Shown: piece after piece, positions 1 to 6,746 of the stretch
How positions within the stretch are numbered: the stretch's first letter is position 1
Layout of the letters: each line of letters opens with the position of its first letter
NCBI GenBank assembly: GCA_003132525.1
Contig: PKXZ01000016.1
Location: 1-46,595 of the forward strand
Length of the DNA: 46,595 bases
From: Candidatus Dormiibacterota bacterium
GTDB lineage: Bacteria > Chloroflexota > Dormibacteria > Aeolococcales > Aeolococcaceae
Direction of reading: 5' to 3'
The notes under the pieces: generated by a model
Database searches by the model: none
What the model was told of the DNA's origin: nothing
Seen by the model: the letters and a program-made list of their open reading frames with translations, nothing else
Program-made: the position numbers and the translations under genes

Positions 1-148
1 TTCGAGACTTCTGGCCCGCGGACGGCGAATGGAAGCAGACTCGGAGACAGGACCGAGGATCAGGTTCGTTCTGTTTGCTCGAATCCCACCGCTTTGCGGG
101 TCAGCCTGCGCGCTGGTCTCGTATGCCCTTGGTAGGCTTCAACTCCGC

Positions 149-223
149 GCCGACGTAGCTCAGTGGTAGAGCAGCGGTTTCGTAAACCGCTGGCCGGGAG
201 TTCGAATCTCCCCGTCGGCTCCA
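149..223 (+). tRNA. tRNA-Thr (CGT anticodon)
   Basis: The acceptor arms GCCGACG and CGTCGGC pair perfectly. The anticodon stem GCGGT/ACCGC encloses the seven-base loop TTCGTAA, giving anticodon CGT (threonine, ACG codons). The T arm GGGAG-TTCGAAT-CTCCC is canonical, and a CCA end is encoded after discriminator T. The 3' half of this gene is repeated downstream at 671-692, which marks it as an integration target. Confidence 0.95.
200..221. repeat. tRNA 3'-end copy of a putative attachment site
   Basis: The T-loop to discriminator region of tRNA-Thr, starting GTTCGAATCTCCCCGTCGG, is identical over 22 bases to 671-692. Tyrosine integrases commonly use tRNA 3' ends as attB, and integration leaves such direct repeats. 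A broken integrase end lies right after the second copy. Calling it an att site is inference from this arrangement. Confidence 0.7.
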
Positions 224-298
224 AGTTCGAATTCAAACCCGCTCGTCAGCGATGAACACCAGCGGTCGGCCCGGCTAGGCAACAACGGGAGATTGATG

Positions 299-724
299 AT
301 GAACGGACGGAGCGACAAGAGCCCTCAGCGCGAGTTCCGCGGTACGGGGGTGTATTGGAGTCTTTTGCTGGGCGTAATTCTCGCAATTGCGATTCTCATC
401 GGCATCATTCAGAACGCGCAATCCGTGCAGCTCAAATACCTGGTCTGGAACCTCAGCACCCCCCTGATCGTGGTTCTGTTGGTCACGATCTTCGCGAGTG
501 TTCTTCTCACCGCACTAGTGGGCGTCGCGTGGCGGCACCGTCGGCGTCGGCAGCTGACGGACCGTGAAGAGTTGCGAGGGCTTCGCGGGCATATTCCGGA
601 TCGAGCGCCCGAGACCTCGGAAATGCCGACGGTCGAGAAGGCGCCCCCCCGCAGTGAATCGGGACCATATGTTCGAATCTCCCCGTCGGCTCAGTGCAAC
701 TGTGTTCCTCCGGCTGCTGCATGA
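299..724 (+). CDS. LapA/DUF1049-like small membrane protein with att-derived C-terminal tail
   Basis: This reads as a 141-residue protein. It has two hydrophobic segments (around residues 15-37 and 50-75) separated by the NAQSVQLKYLVW stretch typical of LapA/DUF1049 inner-membrane proteins, followed by a very basic WRHRRRRQ cytoplasmic flank. I chose the third of the tandem TTG-ATG-ATG starts because GGGAG at 287-291 is best spaced for it. From about residue 125 the reading frame runs through the 22-base tRNA repeat and into the integrase remnant, so the tail (VRISPSAQ onward) is probably not original. The family is common in bacteria, with roles proposed in envelope or lipopolysaccharide assembly; nothing here shows a specific job. 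It sits between the tRNA and the second att copy, so it may be residual cargo of the lost element or a host gene with a replaced end. Confidence 0.65.
   Translation: MNGRSDKSPQREFRGTGVYWSLLLGVILAIAILIGIIQNAQSVQLKYLVWNLSTPLIVVLLVTIFASVLLTALVGVAWRHRRRRQLTDREELRGLRGHIPDRAPETSEMPTVEKAPPRSESGPYVRISPSAQCNCVPPAAA
671..692. repeat. second copy of tRNA-Thr 3' end (putative att site)
   Basis: These 22 bases are identical to 200-221. The identity stops after the shared CTC, where the tRNA continues CA and this copy continues AG. It lacks the rest of a tRNA, so it is not a second tRNA gene. The reading frame of an integrase C terminus starts immediately after it. Confidence 0.7.
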
Positions 725-866
725 CAAAAACGCATTCGGCTGATCCCTGATCTCCAAGCAGTTCGGCCACAGCCGCATGAACGTCACGGCGAAGTACTAC
801 ACGCGCTTCGCGGAGGAACTCGGGCGGGACGCTGCCGACACGCTCGAGGCACGCATCGCCGGCTAA
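693..866 (+). pseudogene. Tyrosine recombinase (integrase) C-terminal remnant
   Basis: One frame gives a string ending ISKQFGHSRMNVTAKYYTRF plus a short helical tail and TAA. This matches the last catalytic segment of phage-type tyrosine integrases: the LGHS box with its conserved His, then T-x-x-x-Y carrying the nucleophile Tyr. The part upstream (SATVFLRLLHDKNAFG) fits the helix before the LGHS box but is interrupted by TGA at 741-743. The HxxR box and the whole N-terminal half are missing. It is therefore a dead fragment adjoining the att copy, and fits decay of an element once integrated at the tRNA. Confidence 0.75.
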
Positions 867-1033
867 GCCGGGCGCAAGAACCTCAAATAGAATGCCGAGA
901 ACACCAGGACAATGCCGACGTTTGCTATCAGCCGCTCCCCGAACTGGTGACTGAAGAACAGGACGTCCACGCACACCACGGCGGCTACGAGCACGACCAC
1001 GTAACAAGCGACCACGGGTGTCAGTCTTCCCAT
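863..1033 (-). CDS. Small two-segment membrane protein (56 aa), hypothetical
   Basis: This short frame is absent from the supplied ORF track. It starts ATG with AAAGGA about five bases upstream and encodes MGRLTPVVACYVVVLVAAVV, a hydrophilic patch (FSHQFGERL), a second hydrophobic segment (IANVGIVLVFSAFYL) and a basic end RFLRPA. Good ribosome binding site, two clean membrane segments and positive-inside charge suggest a real gene. It shares its last bases with the integrase remnant on the other strand, so it may be newly formed or host-derived. I do not recognise a family and give no function. Confidence 0.5.
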   Translation of the reverse strand: MGRLTPVVACYVVVLVAAVVCVDVLFFSHQFGERLIANVGIVLVFSAFYLRFLRPA

Positions 1034-1229
1034 CGTTCCTTTCTACTCTAGGCCTCGTACCTCCGAGGCGGTCCTGATTCTGACCACCTCACGGACGACT
1101 TACGGGGTGAGAAGCAGGGGACAGCACGGTACTGAGTGGTACGCCGTTGTATTCGAAACAGCGCGCCGGCCAATGCCGAGCAGCCCGCACCTTCGCTCCC
1201 GGCCGCCAGGTGGACTTGCGCCGCCGACG

Positions 1230-1267
1230 GTAGTCAGTGCTACTATCTACCAGTAGTCAGTAGCGCT
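1230..1267. promoter_or_regulatory. Candidate PadR operator/promoter region
   Basis: Directly upstream of the PadR gene there is a direct repeat GTAGTCAGT (1230-1238 and 1253-1261) overlapping an inverted repeat AGTGCTACT / AGTAGCGCT (1236-1244 and 1259-1267, eight of nine matching). PadR-type repressors usually bind dyads at their own promoters, so autoregulation is the natural reading. No clear -35/-10 pair can be assigned with confidence. The rest of 1034-1290 shows nothing further except GGAGG at 1282-1286, the PadR ribosome binding site. Confidence 0.5.
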
Positions 1268-1290
1268 GAGTAGCCGCTGTTGGAGGTTCC

Positions 1291-1620
1291 ATGGGCAAGC
1301 AGATGACCGAGATGCTCAAGGGCACGCTCGAGGGCATCGTCCTCGCGAGCCTGTCCGTGCGGTCCGCGTATGGCTACGAGATCACGGCACGGCTGCGGGA
1401 GCAGGGCTTCTCCGACATCGCCGAAGGCACCGTCTACGCCCTGCTCGTCAGGTTCGAGCAAAAGGGTTTTGTCGACGTGGAGAAGATCCCGTCCGAGAAG
1501 GGCCCTCCTCGCAAGGTGTATTCGCTCAATGCGCAGGGACAGGAATATCTCGAAGAGTTCTGGAGGACGTGGCGCTTTCTCGCGGAACAACTCGAACAGC
1601 TCCATGGAGGAGGCGGATGA
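1291..1620 (+). CDS. PadR family transcriptional regulator
   Basis: This 109-residue protein has the PadR winged-helix pattern. MLKGTLEGIVLASLSVRSAYGYEI is helix 1 with the GYEI turn, EGTVYALLVRFEQKGFVDV is the recognition helix region, and GPPRKVYSLNAQGQEYLEEF is the wing and dimer helix. GGAGG sits five bases before the ATG. It overlaps the next gene by four bases and heads an operon with a DUF1048 protein and a two-gene ABC exporter, an arrangement widely seen for drug-sensing exporters. It probably represses this operon through the repeats just upstream and is relieved by a small hydrophobic compound. The ligand cannot be read from sequence. Confidence 0.9.
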   Translation: MGKQMTEMLKGTLEGIVLASLSVRSAYGYEITARLREQGFSDIAEGTVYALLVRFEQKGFVDVEKIPSEKGPPRKVYSLNAQGQEYLEEFWRTWRFLAEQLEQLHGGGG

Positions 1621-1991
1621 ACAAGCTCATCTCAAAGGTGGTCGGTGAGAAGCGGCAGTGGCGGGAGCACAAAGTGCGCACGCGACAGCTTCCCGAGAGC
1701 TATCGCACAGCGGTCGAGGCACTCGAGCGGTATCTGATGCATGTCGGACCCGGCGGGGACGGCGCCCACGCGGCTGCAATGTTCGAGGACCTCCTCGACC
1801 TGTTCGAGCAGAGCGCGGCGAACGGAACCCCGATCCGCGAGATCGTCGGTGAGGACCCCGTGGAGTTCCTCGAGGCGTTCGTTCAGAACTACCCGGACGG
1901 GCAGTGGAGGACCCGGGAGCGGAACCGGCTGATCAGCGCCATCGAGCGCGCCGCCGGAGAAAACACCGGCAGAGACCAGGGGGCCGTCTGA
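1617..1991 (+). CDS. DUF1048-like helical protein
   Basis: The ATG overlaps the PadR stop as ATGA, so I use 1617 rather than the longer ORF; this gives 124 residues. The sequence is largely helical and charged (KVVGEKRQWREHKVR, MFEDLLDLFEQSAANG, EFLEAFVQNYP), with no membrane segment and no signal. Position and composition match DUF1048 proteins, which are encoded between PadR regulators and ABC exporters in many Firmicutes and Actinomycetota. Function is unknown; a helper or modulator of the regulator-exporter pair is a guess from context. It is translationally coupled on both sides. Confidence 0.7.
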   Translation: MNKLISKVVGEKRQWREHKVRTRQLPESYRTAVEALERYLMHVGPGGDGAHAAAMFEDLLDLFEQSAANGTPIREIVGEDPVEFLEAFVQNYPDGQWRTRERNRLISAIERAAGENTGRDQGAV

Positions 1992-2800
1992 TGGCGACAC
2001 AGCCCGTTCAGGCGATCCACGTGCAGGGCCTGGAAAAATCGTACAAGAAGGTCCAGGCGTTGCGCGGCGTGGATTTCGACGTGGAGCGGGGCAGCATTTT
2101 CGCCCTGCTCGGATCCAACGGGGCGGGCAAGACCACAGTCGTGAGAATCCTGTCCACGCTGCTCAAGTCCGACGCCGGTAGGGCCAGCGTCAACGGGTTC
2201 GATGTCGCCACGCAGTCTGCAGACGTGCGGGGGTCCATCAGCCTCACGGGACAGTTCGCGGCGGTCGACGAAATCCTCAGCGGGCGGGAAAACCTCGTGC
2301 TGATCGCCCATTTGCGGCACCTCACGGACCCGGGCACGATCGCGGATGACCTGCTCGATCGTTTCTCGCTGACCGACGCGGCCGCGCGGAGGGTGTCGAC
2401 GTATTCGGGTGGCATGCGCCGCCGCCTCGACATCGCGATGAGCCTCGTCGGGAATCCGCAGGTCATCTTCCTTGATGAGCCGACGACCGGGCTGGATCCA
2501 GAGGCGCGCATCGAGGTGTGGCAGGCCGTGAAGAAACTTGCCGCGCACGGCACGACGGTGTTGCTGACCACGCACTATCTGGACGAGGCCGAACAACTCG
2601 CCGACCGGATCGCGATCCTCCGCGGTGGTCGGATCGTCGTGAACGGGACTCTGCTCGAGCTCAAGCAGATGCTTCCTCCCGCCAAGGTCGAATACGTCGA
2701 GAAGCAGCCGACTCTCGAGGACGTCTTCCTCGCCATCGTGGGTAATGACCACCAGGACGGCGACGGCGGCCATGACCACAACGCCGGCACGAACGAGTAA
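1991..2800 (+). CDS. ABC transporter ATP-binding protein, DrrA-like
   Basis: This 269-residue nucleotide-binding subunit contains Walker A GSNGAGKTT, signature YSGGMRRRLD, Walker B VIFLDEPTTGLD and H-loop TTHYLDEAE. It belongs to the DrrA/CcmA type that powers export with an ABC-2 permease. I start at ATG 1991, which overlaps the DUF1048 stop; the longer ORF only adds shadow sequence. It is shorter than typical DrrA proteins (around 310-330 residues) because the C-terminal domain is reduced, ending in a His/Asp/Gly-rich tail (DHQDGDGGHDHN) that could be disordered or bind metal. The partner permease follows after nine bases. Export of a hydrophobic toxin or drug is likely. Confidence 0.92.
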   Translation: MATQPVQAIHVQGLEKSYKKVQALRGVDFDVERGSIFALLGSNGAGKTTVVRILSTLLKSDAGRASVNGFDVATQSADVRGSISLTGQFAAVDEILSGRENLVLIAHLRHLTDPGTIADDLLDRFSLTDAAARRVSTYSGGMRRRLDIAMSLVGNPQVIFLDEPTTGLDPEARIEVWQAVKKLAAHGTTVLLTTHYLDEAEQLADRIAILRGGRIVVNGTLLELKQMLPPAKVEYVEKQPTLEDVFLAIVGNDHQDGDGGHDHNAGTNE

Positions 2801-2809
2801 GGAACGAGG

Positions 2810-3571
2810 ATGACCAAGCATTTCTTCGCCGACACGGCCTATCTGACGGGACGATCCCTGCGCCACATCACACGCAGCGTTGACACCATCATCACGACGA
2901 CGATCATGCCGATCGCCTTCATGCTGCTCTTCGTCTACGTGTTCGGCGGCGCGATCAAGCCAGGGTCGCATTCGTATGTGAACTACCTGCTGCCCGGCAT
3001 TCTGCTCATCACGATCGCTTCGGGCATCTCCTACACCGCATTCCGACTCTTCCTGGATCTGCAGAGCGGCATCTTCGAGCGCTTCCAGTCCATGCCGATC
3101 GCACGGTCATCCGTGCTGTGGGCGCACGTGCTGACATCGCTGGTCGCCAACCTGATCTCGCTCGTGGTCGTCGTGCTCGTCGCCCTTCTCATTGGCTTCC
3201 GGTCGGGGGCGGGAGCGCTGTCGTGGCTCGCGGTCGCCGGCATCCTCATCGTGTTCACCTTGGCGTTGACGTGGATCGCCGTGATCCCCGGTCTCTCCGC
3301 GAAGTCCGTGGACGGCGCGAGCGCGTTCTCCTATCCGCTGATCTTCCTGCCGCTCGTCAGCTCCGCATTCGTGCCCACCGACACGATGCCTGGCCCAGTT
3401 CGCGCCTTCGCCGAGTACCAGCCGGTGACGTCCATCGTCAATACGATCCGAGACCTGTACACACAGCAGCCGGCCGGCACCGACATCTGGATCGCGCTTG
3501 CGTGGTGTGTCGGCATCCTCATCGTCGCGTACGGCTTCGCCATGGTCATCTACCGCCGCAAGATCTCCTAG
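2810..3571 (+). CDS. ABC-2 type exporter permease, DrrB-like
   Basis: This 253-residue membrane protein has six predicted helices, including MPIAFMLLFVYVFGG, a cytoplasmic loop with FERFQSMPIARSSVLWAHVL, and the family pattern for ABC-2 permeases in which ERFQSMPI contacts the ATPase. The late segment FLPLVSSAFVPTDTMPGPVRAF is also typical (SSAFVP, MP-x-x-x-x-FA). It pairs with the ATPase just upstream to form a four-part exporter. Substrate unknown. Its stop overlaps the stop of the convergent gene at 3568 by four bases. Confidence 0.92.
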   Translation: MTKHFFADTAYLTGRSLRHITRSVDTIITTTIMPIAFMLLFVYVFGGAIKPGSHSYVNYLLPGILLITIASGISYTAFRLFLDLQSGIFERFQSMPIARSSVLWAHVLTSLVANLISLVVVVLVALLIGFRSGAGALSWLAVAGILIVFTLALTWIAVIPGLSAKSVDGASAFSYPLIFLPLVSSAFVPTDTMPGPVRAFAEYQPVTSIVNTIRDLYTQQPAGTDIWIALAWCVGILIVAYGFAMVIYRRKIS

Positions 3572-3936
3572 TAGAGCGTCCGCGCATCTTCTCCGGATTG
3601 TCCATCGGGAAAGAGATCTGCTCGCGCTTCCACTGCCAGGTCGGCCAGTTGACTGGCCGCGAGTACGTCCACACCGGAGTCCATGAGCCAGGCGATCAGT
3701 CCGTCGCGCGTGAAGACCGGCGGGCGATTGTCGTATGTGACCTGACCAACCACGTCACCATGGCTCAGCGTCACCAGTCCCCAGCTTGAAATGCCCCACC
3801 TTGGAGAGAGACGTCCGAATAAGAGTCGATACGCAATCTCCTCGGTTACCTGCCACGAGACCACATCGACGTCACCCTTGCGCTCCGGGAAGCCGCCCTC
3901 GAGGACGTCGTCGTTGTCGTCGTTCGTTGCATCCAC
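3568..3936 (-). CDS. Hypothetical cytoplasmic protein (122 aa)
   Basis: Begins with GTG and an acidic N terminus (MDATNDDNDD). No membrane segment, signal peptide or known motif is visible. The middle is rich in aromatic and small residues (RLSPRWGISSWGLVTLSHGD) and the end is mildly acidic. It is convergent with the ABC permease and upstream of nothing obvious. No good ribosome binding site precedes the GTG, so the start is uncertain. I do not recognise a family. The alternative, that the frame is a shadow, is less likely because no competing gene occupies 3572-4008. Confidence 0.5.
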   Translation of the reverse strand: MDATNDDNDDVLEGGFPERKGDVDVVSWQVTEEIAYRLLFGRLSPRWGISSWGLVTLSHGDVVGQVTYDNRPPVFTRDGLIAWLMDSGVDVLAASQLADLAVEARADLFPDGQSGEDARTLY

Positions 3937-4008
3937 ACCCGAAAGGCTAATCCGAACGCTCCATGTGGGTGAGCCCTGGCAGTGCGGCCCCGGCCGAGGC
4001 CACCGTCC

Positions 4009-5217
4009 TCACCGGCCAGGAATTCGCGATCGCGAACGCCAGGCGTCTGAACCGACAATCAGCAGCGCCGCGTAGGCTGCGACAGCCGCCGCGAAGAACG
4101 CCGGCGGAAAGCCGTTACGTTGTGCGAGCGCTCCGGCGATCGCGTTGCCGGCGGCGGTGCCCCCGCCGACCGCCGTCGACATCCATCCGAACGCCTCCGC
4201 TCCGCGGGAGCCACCATGGCGATCGATCAGCAACGACGTGGTCGCGAATGCGGGGTTCAACGCGAGGCCTCCGATCGCCAGAAGCAAACCGACAACAGCG
4301 AGCGGCAGCCCCGCGACAAGGGATGTCGTCGCCACCGCGAGCAGGCCAAGCAACAGGAGCAGGCGCGCGATCGGGTCTGCACGCCAGCGCACCCCTCCGT
4401 ACAGCAAGGCTCCGGTGATGCCGCCTACCGAGACCGCGGCGATGAGGATTCCTCCCAGGGCGGGCACCCCTCGAGTGATCGCGAGCGACGGTGCGGCGAC
4501 TTGAAAGACGCCGAGTGTGGATCCGAGCAGGAACGCAACCGCGAGAACGACTGGTACGGCGGTCGCTCGATGCCGGCGTGATGTGACCTGCACGTCGGCG
4601 CGTGCAATGGATTTCGTGGTGCCGAGCGCAGCGAACCCGATCGTCGCGACGCCACTGATCGTTGCGGCCGTGATCAGTGCAACGCCGGCGCCGAATGCGA
4701 CGAGAGCCGCGATCAACAGTGGCCCCGTGACAAGAGCGATCTCCTGTGTGAGGAACACCAGGCTGAAGGCCGCGGTGAGCTCATTCGCAGGCACGTGCCG
4801 GCCCCATTCCACGCGCATCGCCACCGACACCGGCGGCAGCATCAACCCCGCGAGAGCACTGCAGAGGATCATCCCCCAGGCTCCGCCACCGGCTCGCGCG
4901 ACGGCGACAACCCCGACCAACGCGGCGGCGTGCACCGGTCCGCAGATCAGCATCACCAGTCGCGTTCCATGCGAATCGATGAGCCGTCCCTGAATCGGCC
5001 GCGCAACAGCGGCTCCCACCCACAGGGCGGCGCTCACCGCGCCGGCGGCGATCAGTGACCCGGTCGCCTGACGCACCACCAGGACGAGGCCCAGTGGTGC
5101 CGCGCCCTGGGTGAGCTGCGCAAACAGGCCCAGTAGCGCCTGGCTACCCACGTGCGGTGTGCGGAGGAGCGTCGCGTAGACGCCTCGTTGCGGCGTTTGC
5201 AACTGGCGCGAGGACAC
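4009..5217 (-). CDS. MFS transporter
   Basis: This is a protein of about 402 residues with roughly twelve hydrophobic helices. It shows the major facilitator loop 2-3 pattern (ARPIQGRLIDSHGTR, a variant of G-x-x-x-D-R-x-G-R) and a repeated half with YGGVRWRADPIARLL. I take GTG 5217 as start because it lies one base after the VOC gene's stop; the TTG at 5238 would need a 20-base overlap. It resembles sugar or drug efflux MFS members (small-residue-rich helices, no large soluble domain). It is probably cotranscribed with the upstream VOC protein, a common detoxification pairing (efflux plus chelation or modification). Substrate unknown. Confidence 0.85.
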   Translation of the reverse strand: MSSRQLQTPQRGVYATLLRTPHVGSQALLGLFAQLTQGAAPLGLVLVVRQATGSLIAAGAVSAALWVGAAVARPIQGRLIDSHGTRLVMLICGPVHAAALVGVVAVARAGGGAWGMILCSALAGLMLPPVSVAMRVEWGRHVPANELTAAFSLVFLTQEIALVTGPLLIAALVAFGAGVALITAATISGVATIGFAALGTTKSIARADVQVTSRRHRATAVPVVLAVAFLLGSTLGVFQVAAPSLAITRGVPALGGILIAAVSVGGITGALLYGGVRWRADPIARLLLLLGLLAVATTSLVAGLPLAVVGLLLAIGGLALNPAFATTSLLIDRHGGSRGAEAFGWMSTAVGGGTAAGNAIAGALAQRNGFPPAFFAAAVAAYAALLIVGSDAWRSRSRIPGR

Positions 5218-5218
5218 G

Positions 5219-5620
5219 TCAGGACAGGTCCTGGGCAATCTCCCAGATATGGCCGCTTGGGTCGGTGAAGGCGGCGGTGCGGATTCCCCACGGGCGGTTC
5301 ATCAGACCGTTCAGGAGCGTCACGCCGCGCTGTGTCAACTCTGCGCAGACGGCATCGGCATCGCCGACGCCGATCGTGAATTGTGAACGCGATTCCGCAG
5401 CACTGCTCCCAACGGCTGCAGGCGCGATGAGAGCACCGGCTGCCGCCACGTCCAGGAGATTGATCAGAACACCGCCGAAGCGGAAGACGGCTGAGTTCCC
5501 ATCCTCAAAGTGTACGGGCAGGCCGAAGGTGTCCTGGTAGAACTGTTTCGCCGCGCGGAGATCGTCGACGAACAGGGTGATTGCGCGGATTTCCTTCGCT
5601 TGCTCGGACCACCGACTCAT
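5219..5620 (-). CDS. VOC (glyoxalase/bleomycin-resistance) family protein
   Basis: This 133-residue single VOC module has the opening beta-alpha pattern RAITLFVDDLRAAKQFYQDTFG, a central VFRFGGVLINLL strand, and the closing AFTDPSGHIWEIAQDL with the Glu that is a metal ligand in many members. The start is ATG 5620, preceded by GGAGAG at good spacing; the longer ORF upstream is noncoding. The family includes metal-dependent isomerases, dioxygenases and drug-binding proteins, so substrate cannot be assigned. It is the first gene of a pair with the MFS transporter. Confidence 0.85.
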   Translation of the reverse strand: MSRWSEQAKEIRAITLFVDDLRAAKQFYQDTFGLPVHFEDGNSAVFRFGGVLINLLDVAAAGALIAPAAVGSSAAESRSQFTIGVGDADAVCAELTQRGVTLLNGLMNRPWGIRTAAFTDPSGHIWEIAQDLS

Positions 5621-5750
5621 CTGGTGACTCTCCAATATGCAGCTCGACACGGCGCCCGCCCGCAGGCCGACACTGTAATCACAAACCTCAAGCCCGAGGC
5701 GGGCCCAGCAAGGTCCGGAGGAGCGTTTCTGATCTGACGTCATACCCCGG

Positions 5751-5777
5751 TGTCACAAGCGGGGCTGCTGTGGTGTC
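5751..5777 (+). promoter_or_regulatory. ECF41-type promoter upstream of the epimerase-sigma operon
   Basis: TGTCACA at 5751-5757 is followed after exactly 16 bases by TGTC at 5774-5777. The established ECF41 promoter consensus is TGTCACA, a spacer of about 16, then CGTC, so only one of eleven positions differs. The -10 lies 36 bases before ATG 5814. The downstream operon encodes an ECF41 sigma factor, so autoregulation is the simplest reading. GGTGTCAC/GTGACACC (5749-5756 and 5788-5795) also form an inverted repeat. Confidence 0.75.
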
Positions 5778-5813
5778 TTGTGGGTAGGTGACACCCCCAA
5801 CAAGGAGATGACG

Positions 5814-6746
5814 ATGAGAGTGTTTGTAGCAGGAGCGACGGGAGCGATCGGCAAGCAGCTGGTGCCGCGTCTGGTTGCCGCCGGCCACGACGTTCACGGC
5901 ATGACGCGCAGTGCGTCAAAAGCGGTGATGCTCCGCGAGCTGGGCGCTGTGCCGGTGGTCGCGGATGCGCTGGATCCGGATCAGGTTGCCGATGCGGTGG
6001 GCAGGGCTCGGCCGGACGTCATCGTTCATCAGCTCACCGCGATCCCGGCAACCTTGGATCTGCGCCACTTCGATCGTGATTTCGAACTGACCAACCGCCT
6101 GCGGACCGAGGGAACCGATCACCTGCTGTCGGCCGGGCAGGCAGTGGGAGTGCGGCGGTTTATCGCGCAGAGCTACTTCGGCGCATATGCGCGCACCGGC
6201 TCGGCCGTCAAGACCGAGGAGGACCCGCTCGATCCGGTGCCCGCGCGGGAGATGCGCGGGGTCGTGGCTGCCGTCCGTCACCTCGAGGAGGCGGTCCTCG
6301 GTGCACGGTGGACGGAGGGGATTCTGCTCCGCTACGGCGCGTTCTACGGTCCGGGGACCTCGCTGACGGCGGGCGCGGAGCAGGTGGAGCTGGTTCGCAA
6401 GGGCAGGTTCCCGCTGGTCGGCAACGGTGGCGGCGTGTGGTCCTTCATCCATATCGCCGACGCGGCAGAGGCGACGCTGGCGGCGGTCGAGCACGGCAGT
6501 CGCGGCGTGTATAACGTTGCCGACGATGACCCCGCTCCGGTCGCCGTGTGGCTGCCGGCGCTCGCCCAGGAGATCGGCGCCAGGAAACCCATGCACGTGC
6601 CACGGTTCGTCGGGCGGCTGTTCGCCGGTGAGGTCGGCGTGGTGATGATGACCGAGCTTCGCGGCGCCTCGAATGCAAAGGCAAAGCGCGAGCTGGCGTG
6701 GCAGCCAGGCCATCCCAGCTGGCGGCAGGGGTTTGCGGCGGCGTGA
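5814..6746 (+). CDS. NAD(P)-dependent epimerase/oxidoreductase, extended SDR
   Basis: This 310-residue protein has the nucleotide-binding motif VFVAGATGAIGKQLVPRL at the extreme N terminus and the extended-SDR layout, including QSYFGAYAR in the catalytic region and RYGAFYGPGTS near the substrate site. The classical YxxxK pair is not evident, so it may be a binding or isomerising member. I chose ATG 5814, not ATG 5808, because AAGGAG (5802-5807) abuts the first ATG and is correctly spaced for the second. It overlaps the ECF41 sigma gene by four bases (GTGA). Oxidoreductases and epimerases are the recognised target class of ECF41 factors, so this is very likely the regulated gene of the pair. 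Confidence 0.88.
   Translation: MRVFVAGATGAIGKQLVPRLVAAGHDVHGMTRSASKAVMLRELGAVPVVADALDPDQVADAVGRARPDVIVHQLTAIPATLDLRHFDRDFELTNRLRTEGTDHLLSAGQAVGVRRFIAQSYFGAYARTGSAVKTEEDPLDPVPAREMRGVVAAVRHLEEAVLGARWTEGILLRYGAFYGPGTSLTAGAEQVELVRKGRFPLVGNGGGVWSFIHIADAAEATLAAVEHGSRGVYNVADDDPAPVAVWLPALAQEIGARKPMHVPRFVGRLFAGEVGVVMMTELRGASNAKAKRELAWQPGHPSWRQGFAAA

Noticed and set aside
1-148. A gene end or RNA upstream of the tRNA
   Set aside because: All three + frames give short compositionally odd strings, and a T-loop-like TCGAATCCC has no matching tRNA arms. Nothing supportable.
671-692. A second tRNA gene at the repeated tRNA end
   Set aside because: Only the T-arm and acceptor end are present; no D arm or anticodon arm precedes it.
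1889-2971. 360-aa minus-strand ORF opposite the ABC transporter
   Set aside because: Antisense shadow of DUF1048 and the ATPase; His/Asp/Arg-rich with no domain, while the + strand has complete ABC motifs.
5749-5795. A divergent ECF promoter on the minus strand from GTGACACC
   Set aside because: Read on the minus strand, TGTCACC is followed after 16 bases by CAGC, which does not match the CGTC-type -10. Only the + strand promoter is supported.
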